Source: Dichotomocladium elegans (lineage: Eukaryota; Mucoromycota; Mucoromycetes; Mucorales; Lichtheimiaceae). From it: a DNA stretch of 64,000 bases. The notes beneath the pieces were generated by a model that saw nothing but the letters and a program-made list of their open reading frames with translations, did not search any database and was not told the origin of the DNA. Below are positions 1 through 12,100 of the stretch, in pieces. Each line of letters opens with the position of its first letter. Position 1 is the first letter of the stretch. Position numbers and translations under genes: made by a program. The stretch lies in NCBI GenBank assembly GCA_025716815.1, contig JAIXMN010000018.1, positions 558,001-622,000 on the forward strand, in the 5' to 3' direction.

Positions 1-1017
1 TGGCAATGGTTCCGGGCCACACAGCGAGGACATCTAGACCGGTTTGGCAGACAGGCACCCCATGACGAAGCCTATCGCTGGAGGGGCCGCACGCCCGAGC
101 ATACGTTGACATCAGGCTTGGATGATTATCCTCGTGGTGAACCACCCAATATCGGCGAACTTCATGCTGACTTGATGTCGTGGATGGCCTTTGCGACACG
201 CCTGCTGAAGGACATTGCATCGGAGCTTGACAAGCCTGACGATGTGGCAGAGTATACAAAGATTGAAAGCGAGATGTTGGAAAATCTTGATGCTCTTCAC
301 TGGAGCGAAGAGGAGCAGTCGTACTGCGATCAAACTATAGAACAGGGTAGGGGTTGAGGCTGAATCCTCCTATGCGACATTGGGAGATCGAGACGTTCAA
401 CTTTCTTTGCATCTATAGGTGCGCCAGTTCATGTGTGCCACAAAGGTTATGCCTCCTTGATGCCTCTTGTTCTGGGTCTACTGCCGCCCGATTCGCCAAA
501 ACTAGGGGCTATTCTCGAGACAATCCGCAGCGAGGACGAGCTCTGGTCGCCCTATGGCCTGCGATCACTCTCTGCATCGGATCCATACTATAATACGGGT
601 GAAGTCTACTGGCGCGGTCCGATCTGGATCAACATCAATTATTTGACTCTCCAGAGTCTGTACAACGTAAATATGCAAACATCCTTTATTTGCACATAGG
701 GTAGACAGCATATCCTCACTCTGCATTTTTAGAACTACATGAATACACCCGGTCCTTACCAAGCTCGCGCCAAGGAGATCTATGGTGAACTGCGGAACAA
801 CCTTATCCGGACAGTCTATAAAGTAATATGGGATGCTTTCTTCCAATACCACAGCTGCCTTTACTTACTCGCCAGCCGTTTGATCTTGTAGGATTACCGC
901 AAAACAGGCTATGTATGGGAGCAGTACGATGACGCGACCGGCCAGGGACAACGGAGTCATCCATTCACTGGATGGACAAGCCTTGTGCTCCTCATTATGG
1001 CGGAGCAATATGCTTGA
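1..1017 (+). CDS. CWH41: Glucosidase I (GH63 mannosyl-oligosaccharide glucosidase), C-terminal part
   Basis: The 5' part lies outside the window. Exons 1-346, 419-666, 733-822 and 892-1017 splice in frame to give the last 269 residues. GH63 glucosidase I sits in the ER and removes the outermost alpha-1,2-glucose from the N-glycan just transferred to a nascent glycoprotein, the first step of glycan trimming. Family-typical segments are visible: [50 protein letters not shown] and [18 protein letters not shown] at the very C-terminus. The reading frame is open from base 1 and the stop is TGA at 1015-1017. The three introns are 69-72 nt with GT-AG ends. The family match is clear; the gene symbol is by homology with the yeast enzyme. 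Confidence 0.93.
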
Positions 1018-1416
1018 ACTAGATTAGTGTTGTTGCAGTGTATAAAAACAGAATACGAGGAGGACGGATTAGCGTGTTTGAGGTATTATTCTCTCATTCC
1101 TGTCTGCCATTCTACCGTGTCCGATAAAAACTCAACGAGAGAGAAAGATCATTGGTGGAAGCTCTTAACAGGACGAAAGAAGATAAAACCGAGGCAGAGG
1201 AGATGGTTGTTCATGCGATCATCATGGACGAGACTTTGTGGGAGACCCTGTCAAATGCCCGCAATCGGCTTGACCAGCCGGCGGAGTCAACGTAGCCTGA
1301 AAAGCGTAACAGTGATTTTTCGTTCAATAGCTCTTGTTCAGATTGTAAACAACGACAACATCATTGACATTTATTCATAATACATATATATATATACATA
1401 CATATATACGCCGAAA
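1018..1416. other. Intergenic, glucosidase I to ATP23
   Basis: No convincing gene. An alternating TA tract at about 1382-1408 lies directly upstream of the ATP23 start codon and is the only promoter-like feature I see. Confidence 0.5.
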
Positions 1417-1678
1417 ATGACAGAGACGACATCCGAGCCCTCACAAAACAATGAAATGTCCTTGAAGGACATGAAAAAATTCGAAAAATGGAGAAAGTCG
1501 TTGCAATACATTACCGGCCTGGGCATGTCCGAGGAAGAGCAAAAGCAGTTTCGTAAAGGACTGGATGCGGAGCTCCAGGATCATCAATGCCGGCAATGCG
1601 AAGTTTGGCGCGACAATTTGATGAAAAACAGTAATGAGCGTTCTTTTCTTTCGCACAAAACCTAACATCTGAAGACAA

Positions 1679-1749
<71 letters not shown>

Positions 1750-2383
1750 GATATATATCTATATACTGGAAGCTAACAGTCATGCCATTGCGCTAGGTCC
1801 TTCTGTCCGTTTTATGGTGGACAGCCTTCGCAAGATTGGACATGAGCTCAAGCGGGACGATTTTATGTGTGCGCCGTGTGACGCCACGCGATCGGGCGGT
1901 TTCTCGCCCGAGGACGGTATCTTGCTGTGCCAGAACCGATTCAACTCAAAGACTCACCAAGAACACACGATGGTGCATGAAATGGTCCACTTGTACGACC
2001 ATCACAAGTTCAAGGTTGATTGGCTCAACCTGAGGCATCATGCATGCAGTGAAGTAAGAGCGGTTTTTTTTTTGCGTGTGATGCATGGGAGCGAACAAAA
2101 CAGGAGCTTTGCTCCTCGAAAAAGAACCTCGTCCAACACACCCCCCTCCCTTTCCCATCAGGTGCGAGCCGCAAGTCTTAGTGGTGACTGCAACTGGTCA
2201 CGAGAAATTCAACGTGGGTTCTACACATTCACAAAGCAGCATCAGGCATGTGTCAAACGGCGCGCGATCCTGTCCGTGAGAGAGAATCCCAACTGCAAGT
2301 CAAAAGAGGAGGCCGAACGAGCTGTGGCGAGCGTGTTTGATAGTTGTTTTGCAGATACTCGGCCATTTGATGAAATCTACTGA
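1417..2383 (+). CDS. ATP23: Mitochondrial inner membrane metalloprotease ATP23
   Basis: Exons 1417-1630, 1797-2053 and 2162-2383 give a 230-residue protein, the usual size for ATP23. This peptidase works in the intermembrane space, maturing Atp6 and assisting F0 ATP synthase assembly in yeast. The zinc site HEMVHLYDH (HExxH) lies in exon 2, followed by NLRHHACSE. The Cys-rich N-terminal CRQCEVWRDN and the later CSEVRAASLSGDC are family hallmarks. The first splice restores the conserved KNSPSVRFMVDS. Intron 1 (1631-1796) carries a long AC dinucleotide repeat between the donor and a GCTAAC branch-like sequence. Start chosen at the first ATG, just after a TA-rich tract. Confidence 0.93.
1681..1746. 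repeat. (AC)33 microsatellite inside ATP23 intron 1
   Basis: Sixty-six bases of uninterrupted AC dinucleotide on the + strand, wholly within intron 1 of the ATP23 gene. Its TG-rich complement creates long artificial Cys-Val reading frames on the minus strand, which are not genes. Confidence 0.97.
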
Positions 2384-4054
2384 AAGCCATCAACTCCCTA
2401 TAGATGAACCATGTCCATTCATAAAATACCGATATTGCCCCCCCACCGCCACACGGCGGGCGGGGGAGGGCCTTGAGCTCGCCCAGAGAATAGACACATA
2501 ACCATTTATTCATGCCATCCATATATGCCGTTGTTGTTGTTGGAATCATCTAGTGTATCAGGCCTCGTGTAGGTTCGCTATGACAATGGGAGATCGACTC
2601 CGCGATGATGTCGAGGGCAGCAGCATGGGATTCATGCGTGATTTGCGTCCATTTACATGCCAAGGGGATTGGCAGCGGAGGAATTGTTTGTACTGGGTAT
2701 TCAGCATCCATTATTTGCAGTGTTGCCACAATTTCAGCCACATTACGGCTCGGGACTCAGTTCACTCTCCGTCCTGGTCGTTTCGTGTTACTGCAGTCGC
2801 TCGCCACTACTTGAACGTCAACCATTTCGAATACAAGATGGTAGACGAGGCGAAGGCTTGCAGAGTAATGGGACGAGTTTATGATCTTCCCTAAGCGGTC
2901 CTTGAGTCCTTACGTCAGATGTATCCTCATAAGTCAAGCAGGTTGATTCAGCAAACTTCTGCAGATCATTCTCGGAGCGGTGGCTATGCGCTGCATCTAT
3001 ACCGGAAACGAACCAACGGATGGGACCAATCGTAGGGGCGCTCCTTTCCACAAGGTATGTATTCACTCTCTCATTCCGTAGTGTCCTTATCTTAAAACAC
3101 GGACAACCTTCTTTCATATTTACCTGGTCGTGTAGCACAGCTTATTCTGATCCTTGCCCCTGATTGAATACTACGATTGTATCCTTGACTACTATGTAAG
3201 ACCAAGGACACATGTCAAAAGAGCGGTTCTTATCAGATTACCCCTCCGTTCCCACCCCCCTTGGTGTGCTCCAGCTTGTACTTTGTTATCAAATGGATGA
3301 ATGAGTAGACAATACGATAATTGTTTGGAGCTGGATCTTTGATATATAGGACGAATGCAGTTATTTACATGGCCCTTTTTCATTTACATGCATCTAGATG
3401 AAATTCAAAGCAATCCTTGTTTTTAGCAAATCCAACCGTAATGATCTTTGGGGTGTTTCTTCTCCTACATGGTTTACTTCGCAATCTTTCGTCCTGCTAA
3501 TTATGGTGACGACAAACAGCAAGATGAAAGTACTCTACGCATGTCTTCACAGTCTCTAACCAAGGATCTGAAGGGGGTGGTGCCCTCGCATTAAATAAAA
3601 TAAAAAGGAGAAGTGGCGAAATACACACCCAGAGAAAGAGAGCATATGTATCATATTATGTATATATTTAATATTGCTAATGTAGACAATGTATAATAAT
3701 AGCGCTATATTCATTGTATACTGTACTGCTATCACGTACTTTTTTTTTTTCTATCCTGCAATAAGGAGCAAAAAATACATACTTGCAAGTGATGTCAATC
3801 ATACATTTATACATCATAACCAGCCGTTTGCAGCTAAAACCTTTGCCGCATCGTGTTCATAGGTATCCCATATATTTGATAATTGTTCAATCGCACGGAC
3901 CATATGCCTTATATTCCCTATAGGTCCATGTTAGCTAATAGCAATGCGTTTTCTGCTTGCAGAAAGCGACCATGTACCTTGAATATGATCAAAGCTGATT
4001 GATACCTGGTTGCTGTCACCGCGGGGGGCAATGTGACATAAGAAATGAAACGGC
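2384..4054. other. Intergenic with an unresolved coding-like stretch (2550-3140)
   Basis: Bases 2550-3140 are richer in GC than their surroundings and hold short open frames on both strands: a minus-strand frame ending at 2550 with a peptide beginning VAEIVATLQIMDAEYPVQT, and plus-strand frames across 2553-2894. I recognise none, and no splice pattern joins them convincingly; a decayed gene or mobile element is possible. From 3400 to 4050 the sequence is AT-rich with poly-T and TA tracts, likely the 3' flank of the kinase gene. Nothing else is seen. Confidence 0.35.
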
Positions 4055-7000
4055 TCATGTGGCTGTTGCTTTTCTGTAGAAAGATAAAAAGGAGTATATA
4101 TAAGCATCACTTATTGCTTGATTACATTGATGTCTATACAACATGCCTTGATGTAATAATGACCCATTCCACACGATCTGGCCGGTCGGGTAAACACGGC
4201 CGCTCAGTTTGCCTTGAAAATGCTACTTGAGCGCATGAGTGACATCGGTCGATACATGGATGTTTTTTTTGGGGGAGGGGCAGGCCACTCTTTATATATA
4301 TATATGTCGATCGGATTTTTACCTGTTCAAGGATTTGATGCAGTTTCGCAGCCGCTTCACACTCGTGTTTTGCAGATCGCTCAAGCGCAATGGCTTGCTG
4401 TTGCTGATGAGGATCGAAAATGACGGGCGACTCCTTGGTGGCACGGTAATGACATGTTTGTTGTCGGGGTGACACAAGATCCATGCACCACCGACCAATC
4501 CAGCTGAAGAAGGAGCTGTGGCGACCATGGTCCTCGCGTACCGGCTGGACGAGGACGCCCTGGGCATGGTCAAAGCGCGCTACCACCGGATCTGCTGCGG
4601 TCGTGGTTGGTCGCATGAGAGCAAGCGATGAACTTTTGCGGTCATCGACCCCACTCTTAAAAAGCCGGACCTGCGTAGCGTTATCAGCAACCGGCTGAAG
4701 CTGGATTTCAGAATGCCATGACATCTCAAGCTCCAGCGTGGGGATGCTCTCGGGCGTTTGAGGCATATCGACAATCGTGGTGCGGCCGCAGGACATGGTG
4801 CTGTAGGATGGGAAATTGTTGTCTTCGCAAAAGGGTGTCAGGGGCGGCGTCATGGGAGCGACAATGGATCCACTGTCTTCTTGGAGGGGAGGGGGAGTAC
4901 CTGAATGGGTACCCATCGGGTAATTCAACATCTCTGTTTTTAGTCTTGATTACTTTTTTTTTTCCATAAAACGAAAAATTTACCCATTTGTCGCCATGCA
5001 CGTTCCTGCAAAAGCCGGCATGTCAATTTGGGGAGGTTGGGCCTAGACACATCCAAGATGGAAATGAATATTTGTTTGTTTGCTCACTTTTTTCTCTCTG
5101 TGTGTATATGTGTGTGTGTTTACCGTTCGCTTGCCAAGGCTGCAACGAGTTCTTCTTGCGCGACGTCGCGCCATAATACTTTGAGCGTTTCCCAGATGCG
5201 ACCACTCAGGTCCTGGACATCTGCGATCATGGGCTTCTTGAGGTCCAAGTGTTGCAAAGGATCATGTATTTTCTGAAGATGAATAGGTAATGCATCAGGG
5301 AAGCGAAGTTCGGTGCCCAGGTACGACTTGTTTGTCAGCCATGGATGAGCAAGTACGGCGTCGAGCTTAAAAAAAAGGGGGGGAGCAGAGAAAGAGAGTC
5401 AGCAATGCAGGACACAGAGATGCACATGTTACAATATATTAATAGATTCTTGTTAATGCTTCTGCTAGCTATACATACCGTGATGCGCTTAGAAGGATCC
5501 ACTGTGAGCATGCTCTTTATTAAGTCTGCTGCTTCGCGCGAAACGTGCGACGGCAACGGAACAAACTTTCCTAGCTTGATCTTGGCCAGCAAGCGACTAA
5601 CGTGGCTGTCATCAAAGGGGAGATGGCCGGCAAGCATGGCATACAAGACAACACCGCAAGACCATACATCGGTGCTCTGGCCATCATAGGGTTTGCCCTA
5701 AAAAAGAAAATATGTCAAGTCAGCAAACCTGTTAATAATCCAAATACGCACGACTTGTATCCATTTCTCTTACTCTCACAATCTCTGGGCTTGCGTAGTG
5801 AGGAGATCTGCAACAGGGCAATATTGAGATGTTTGTACAAGGAATCTCAGAAGATTTTGCTTCTGGTCTTACCCGCAGCTTGTCTGAAGGAGAGTGTCCA
5901 TAGAACCAAATACTGTTGCCATGCCGAAATCTGCAATTTTGAGATTTTTCCGGTCCTTGTCAAGCAAGATATTTTCAGGCTTAAGATCACGGTGGCTTCG
6001 TGGAAAACAAAAAAAAAGTGAGCCACTTGATTTTTCTTTTGATTAAAAAGAAAAAGCAGGCGTACCAGATATGGTGAGCATGGCACCAGGACAGCGCGGT
6101 CGTCAATTGCCGAAAAAGGTGCCTTGCTTCAGATTCAGGCAGTCGTCCGCGTTCGGCAAGTACCTGGAATAGCTCGCCGCCTTCGAGATACTCCATGACG
6201 AAATACACGTTGGAGGAATCTTGAAGGACTTGGCGAAGATCGACAAGATGTGGATGATGCAGCAGCTGCAGCACCGCTAATTCCCGCTGGAGGCATCGGG
6301 CCATGGTGGCCGATGTGGCAAGTTGGGACCGCGAAATCACCTTGATGGCTACCTCCTCACCTGTGCGTCGATGTATACCGATTTTGACTCGGCCTAAATA
6401 AACCCATTTGTTCACAAGTCAGCCAAAAACTTTATATGGTTCTATTTTCCATATCCGTCATTTTAAGGAGCACGCGCTGCTTCTGAAAAGGGAAGAAACG
6501 GGGAGGATATAGAGAGAGAGAAAGAGAAAAGGAAAAAAGAGAGCATAGCAAAGAAAGGAAAAGGGGGGGCAAGTGGCCTGGATAGGGGGGTGGCGGCGGC
6601 GGTAGAATGCTACACATACGCACATACGTCCACCCAAACAAAATAAAAGATTCGAACATAAATGCGGGCGTGTATATAAATAAATCCAGCATGCTCAAGG
6701 GTTCCTCGCATCGTTTGGGGGGAGAAGAGAAAGAGAGAGAGAGAGGAGGTGCATAAGGGGAAGTTGTGGGGATGAAGTCTCAATATATTGCAATGGTTGA
6801 CATACATGCGCACGCACATGCACACGCAAACGCTCGCTTATGTGGTGGGGATAATAGTTTTGTTCAAAAAAAAAATAAACGGCAGCTTACCGGATGAACC
6901 ACGACCAATGGTTCTGCCAAGCCAATACTCGCCAATTAGTTGACGTTTGCGGTGTAATGGAGGAGGAACGTGCGATCGCTGTTTGCGCGCTTTTTCTGTT

Positions 7001-7059
7001 GAATGATGAATGACAATTTGGTTGTTATTGTGGCGTGCGAGATACGACATGAATGGCAT
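4055..7059 (-). CDS. SAD/BRSK/Gin4-type serine/threonine protein kinase
   Basis: Exons 7059-6891, 6393-6066, 5995-5873, 5807-5774, 5697-5479, 5365-5124, 5042-4984, 4933-4323 and probably 4222-4055 join in frame to about 650 residues. The kinase domain is complete: P-loop GRGSSGRVKIG, VAIKVI lysine, catalytic [15 protein letters not shown], activation segment [13 protein letters not shown], and [15 protein letters not shown]. The SCGSPHY segment and the RGSSGRV loop resemble the Nim1/Gin4/Hsl1 and BRSK group, which couples cell-cycle entry and septin/bud-neck or polarity signals. The roughly 300-residue tail is Ser/Pro/Thr-rich and presumably regulatory. The last small exon is the least certain part: its acceptor at 4223 is in phase but I cannot confirm a KA1 domain. 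Intron 1 is unusually long (497 nt). Confidence 0.85.
6394..6890 (-). other. 497-nt first intron of the kinase gene, pyrimidine-rich on the coding strand
   Basis: Bounded by GTAAGC at 6890 and TTTAG at 6394, and it restores the kinase glycine loop (SSG/RV). It is several times longer than every other intron I could define in the window. It contains GA-rich tracts on the + strand (about 6485-6580 and 6720-6760) and a short GGC repeat near 6590-6603. Confidence 0.75.
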
Positions 7060-7784
7060 TGCGATGACGTAAGTTCGAGTAATGCGCGTTTTATGGAGAA
7101 GAATGGATTATCGAGTTGTTGCCGGCAACAAAACGTAAGAGAGCAGTTATTAAGGGTAGAAGGGGAGAAAAATCAAGAAAAGAAAGGGAAAGGGAAAAAA
7201 GACGAGGGACAGAATTCGTGGTGTATTTTAAATATAATGAATGAAAGGGAGGGAGAAAGAAGGGGGAGGGGTACGTAGTAAGGAAGTAACTGAAGTAAGC
7301 GAGCGATAGGTAGCTAACCACTAGCAAACAGTATAAAAAGCCTGTTGCTATATATGCAAGAAGGCTCTTGTCCTTTAATCCCATTCTCGCCCTCGTGTGA
7401 TCCGCCGCACCCTCATATATACCATTATAATTTGTAATGTTTATGCTTTAGTGACAAGACACTCCGCATACAAGTAATTTCATGGGCATCTGTAGCAGTA
7501 TTCTGTTACTATATGCGACAGTTTTATTTACAAAAGATAGAAAGTTGTTTGGTGGGGGGGGGAAGAGATGGCATGAAAGAGAGTGCTGCGCGACTGAGCA
7601 ACTTGTAGCAGCAGCATATTGTTGGTGCGGATGATACGTGCAAGACGTTTTACACAGTCGGGGGATGTGGAAGGGACCCATGCGCGCCGGAAGCGATTTT
7701 GAGCCAAAAGAAAAGAGAAAAAAGACTGGGGCCAAATGCACGAATATGTACAAGGGATGCAGATGGAAAGAAAAACTAGTATGG
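7060..7784. other. Intergenic, kinase 5' flank and ZIP 3' flank
   Basis: Purine-rich on the + strand (7130-7270), hence a pyrimidine-rich leader for the minus-strand kinase. It also holds the 3' flank of the minus-strand ZIP gene. No separate gene is supported. Confidence 0.5.
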
Positions 7785-8540
7785 TTATACTGACTTGAGA
7801 AGCGAAGCCAGTCCAACAAGGAATATGCCAGCAAAAAAGAAGACAGGTGCATATTGCTGACGGGTATCTGCTCTTATTGCCTGCGGAAGCATACTCTGTA
7901 TGAAGATGCCTTAAGAAACCGAGAAAAAGAGAAAATAAGCAGAGGTCGAAACCAATTACCTGAATGGCGATAAACGACATCATCCCGCTGACGATGCCAA
8001 AGGTAATCCCAAAAAGTTTATCTTGCTGACTTTGATTGACTTCGTGAAACACTGCAAGCCCCAGTGCCGCACCCAGCGGCTGCGACATGCCGCCTAGGAG
8101 GGATGCGTATCCAAAAGCGCTCGCTCTGGATTTCGTAGCAAAATATAAAGGCAGTGCAATCATAAACCCCTCGATGAAATTGTGGATACTCATGGCAGCA
8201 CACACACTCAGACCCAGGCGTCGGGATGCTTGTCCGGATATAAACATGATCAAGCCCTCTATTGCAGTAGTAGCACCGTGCGCATCAGCCACAGACACAT
8301 TTTGTTACGTTCAGAGATGGAGACGGCTGACACATTACCTGGGAACTTGTGAATGCATATTGCAACTGCAGTCTGGATACCGATACGAAAGTAATCGTTG
8401 GAAGTGTCCATATCGTCAATATCTTCGTCGAACACGTCCTGGGGATCAAAGTAGGAACGGTCTGTTGACCCATACTCGACGCTATCCCAGTTCGTCAGCC
8501 GCGTGCCTTCACCCGGTGCACATTTTATTATTGAGTGTTG

Positions 8541-8584
<44 letters not shown>

Positions 8585-9191
8585 TGTCGTCATGCACCGT
8601 TGTTGATGTTACAGGTAAGAGCGTGCTTTGGCTGCTGCTTGTACTGCAGCTCTTGGTATGCGGATGATGATGGTGGTGGTGACACATATACTCGGTCGCT
8701 CCTATGGCCCCATCGCTATCACTTCCGTGAGGTCCCTCATTGTAAGCATGTATGGCTTTTGGTGCGCACCAATGGATACACCGGTTGATGACCACAGTCG
8801 TACCCACGCCCACAAAATAGTAGAGGAATGTCAAGGGGTCGGATCCCAACCGAATCCGTGATGCAGGCAGCAAAGTGTACAACGAGGAGAAAAGCATTAC
8901 GCCTGCTGCCAATGACATTGAAGACGCGATTACACTCGGTCGTTCCAATATTGACGACGACGCAAACCGAGATGATGACGACGGCCATACCGTGTCAACG
9001 AACACCACCGAGGCTACCAATTATACAACCAGCGCCACAACGCCGACCCCGTTTTGCTCAATGTTAGTATATGCGTCTCAAAGCAACCCCATGAACATTT
9101 ACTCACCTCCCGCTATGCAGGCAATTGACGAAATCAATACCAGAATCCAGCTGTTTTCTGATTCACCATTGTGTAAGAGATGGGTATCCAT
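7785..9191 (-). CDS. ZIP-family zinc/iron transporter with His-rich and poly-Gln loop
   Basis: Exons 9191-9107, 9013-8339, 8258-7960 and 7895-7785 give 389 residues. ZIP transporters move Zn2+ (or Fe/Mn) into the cytosol across the plasma, vacuolar or ER membrane. TM1 begins WILVLISSIACIAGA; TM2 has SMSLAAGVMLFSSLYTLLP. The signature metal-path helices are present: AICIHKFPEGLIMF (H, P, E) in TM4 and SIHNFIEGFMIALPLYFA in TM5. Between TM3 and TM4 lies a hydrophilic loop with six consecutive His, about 14 consecutive Gln and an acidic DPQDVFDEDIDDMD stretch. The arrangement resembles the vacuolar Zrt3/ZIP11-like branch. The splice between exons 2 and 3 rebuilds the HKFPEG motif, which strongly supports the model. 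Exact substrate and membrane are inferred. Confidence 0.9.
8542..8582. repeat. CTG/CAG trinucleotide repeat (poly-Gln of the ZIP gene)
   Basis: Runs of TTG/CTG on the + strand encode the consecutive glutamines in the large cytoplasmic loop of the minus-strand ZIP gene. The mainly pure CTG part makes length variation likely. Confidence 0.9.
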
Positions 9192-12100
9192 GGTTAACCT
9201 GTAACCGATAAGGTACCACTGCTCTTTTTAAATTCCAGCGGGAATAAGCCGAACGCTTTCCCACATGCGAATTTTTGGGAACGCCAGGGGCATGACATGC
9301 GTTGTACTAGCGCATACATACAAAACTTGTATTCTTTCTCGCCTTATATGGTCACAAGACAACGTCTATGGAATGGAAAGAAGGACTAAAAAAACACATT
9401 CGCCAGTTGCATAATCGAAGAAAACATGCTTCCGTGCGATGGAAAATGAACTATTTGAACTCACCCTCGATGCGCCCCATGGCTGTGTCACAAACAAGCA
9501 GGGCCGGCCATTCTACATTATTTTTCTCAGAGTGTTATGACCCGTCATGGACGACTAGCAGCAAGGTACCCAGGAATAGTCGTTAGTGGTATCCTCGTCA
9601 TCTGGTCAGGTGAAGCAGATTGTTTTGATATGTTTATAGGTACCTGCTGGATATGCCGTTTTTTACTTTGCCCATTAAGCGGAAAAAGAGACTTGGAGGC
9701 CCAGTCCTTAGTCGTCTTGATAATTCATTTGCAACGGGACCAAGTCGGAACTTGTGCTTTGATTCATGTTCCTGATATGACATTTCCGTCTTACATCCAT
9801 CCTCCAGTTATAGAGTATGTGTTCTAAGTAAATGAGATTGCGTACGCATGTACAAACACGTAATTTATACATTATTATTCGTATGAATACTCAAGACATC
9901 CGGTCTCACAGACTCAGGCGTAACCCGATAGCAACATTATCAATCAATCTTTCCATACATTCTGGTTTGGTAATGCATAAGAAAATATCATTCTGAGGAG
10001 CCGTATAACTGTAAGTATTAATGGGAGATTACCACCGAATCTTTCAATCAAAAAGGTTATAGGGGTTCAAACACAGTTTATGTTTCTTGTGGAATCCATT
10101 ATTGCGTGGGGCCTTTCGAGTAGCGAGAGCCAAACGAAAAGAAACCGCCGACCTTATGATGGTAACGTAAGGGTCACCAACGCTCCAGTTCTCTCACATG
10201 CACAGCTGTATTGTGGCGCTATGTAGTATCTACTGAGATCCCCAAGTTTATATTACGGGCTCCACGGCATCTTTACATCGGCTATCATGCCTTCGGGCCG
10301 TCGGCTGATTCTGTCAGCAGTATTGTGCGTGTGTTTGCAATACGCCCATATGTACTGTGTCAGATCACCTTACTTCAGAATTCTGGGAGCCTTTGCAGGG
10401 CGACCGGGTACCTATGTGACCGTTTTAGCTCTATGTAAGATATACTGTCAGTAAAAATGTGAACTTCCAAACAAACGAGTATATGTGGTTAGGGGAAACA
10501 CCTATTTACAGCCAAGAGAGAGAAAAGCTGGTCTCTATAGATGGCATAAATAGAAAACCTACTGCTAAAAGCCAAATGGTTGTCAAGCTGCCTCCAACAA
10601 TCTACATATGATGCACAATAAGTCGACCTCCAGGTTCTGTCTTTGTTATGAAAACTGTGAGCCTTCAAATTAAGAAATAAACCAGAACCCTCCTTCATAT
10701 CCCACCGACCTGGGAGGCTGGTGGTTTCCCCTCGTACGTAATACGTACTGTGTAAAGCAGAAGAAGTCGCTGGATAGTAAAACTCGAGAGAGTAAGTAGA
10801 GTCATGATGAAAATGGGCCTCTTGCTGCTTGCTCCTACCTAAGTTCCAGGAACTAGTAGTTGCACCAAGATGATGAGATATCCCCAATAATGAATGTGCA
10901 CAGAGGTATCTCAGGAAGTTGATCTCGGGTATTGGCTCAGCATGCCTGATGTGCCCATTATTATCGGTGAATGAGACCATATTTCTATGCATTCACAGGG
11001 AGGAAGAATAAAGGACCTCAGCATATTGGGTTTTACCAACTGTTTTAAGAAACATCTTGATGACTGAGGAGATAGCCTTCAGTCTTTTGACTCATAGCAG
11101 ATATTTCTATCACTTAAAGACGTAGACAGCTCAGAAGGATTTAAGGGGCAGGAGCTTGTATCTCTACAGACAGGGATATTTAACAGGTGGAAAGCATTTA
11201 TGCACACACACATCGGTCCCTGAACCCGATTATTACGTAAATTCAAACGTGTATTCATTTAATAGCAAGACGCCCTTGTCAATAGCGAAAAGAATCGCTA
11301 CAGCTTAGACTGCATGCTCAAAATATACTGATTGTTACATAGACATGATTTTGCTGTATGTGAGATTAGCTATCTGCTCGCAGTATGTACTCCCATTCAT
11401 TTTTGGATGTTCTTGACAGGGGTTGGGAGGGAACGTGTATTTTCAATCAAATACGTACGTATATAATCCCTTTCATCTGCAAAGAATCATGCGCACAGAC
11501 TCTTTAGGAATCAAGGGACTCAACCGAGAGATGCGCAAGTACCCTAAACCAAGATATCCTGCAGATGAAGGAAGAGATGTTTTACTAATATGGATGATTT
11601 TTTATGTGCTCGATGCGGAACCAATAACAATGTACAGACATGAATATGTATTGTCTTGAGAGAGACTTCAGAAGGTGGCGGACCTATGAGAGCTGAAAAA
11701 CGACGAAACGACGTCCGTTTCGCGCAATTGGTGAACACCTGATGCGTTCATTTTCTTGTTCTGTACAATTCTTGAGGAAGCGGTGACTGATGGAAGACGT
11801 GGAGATATTATGGATCAACAAAGAGGTCCAAACAATAAATGGCTTTCCTGTTGACCTGAAGTGCGAAGAACATAAGATGGATAAATGATTAGGATTGACA
11901 ATATGCAATCTTCATTATGTAGGAAGTAAACTAAATCGGCGCAGTTAGATACGAGGTATGTTCAAGTGACAACATGGGCGTAGATCAAAGGGTACCTATT
12001 TCCATGGTCTTTCCCGGGCGGGCACCTGAGTCTCCAGTCCTTGGAACAACTGTAAGATAGGTGAGCAGTATATGAACTGAGCCGTACCAAATATATAAAA

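Noticed and set aside
1441..1783. Minus-strand frames of repeated Cys-Val
   Set aside because: Produced purely by the AC repeat in ATP23 intron 1.
8087..8788. 233-codon plus-strand frame
   Set aside because: Antisense shadow of the ZIP transporter, whose spliced motifs are unambiguous.
10040..10085. GGGGTTCAAAC as a possible tRNA T-loop
   Set aside because: No matching acceptor, D-arm or anticodon arm upstream.
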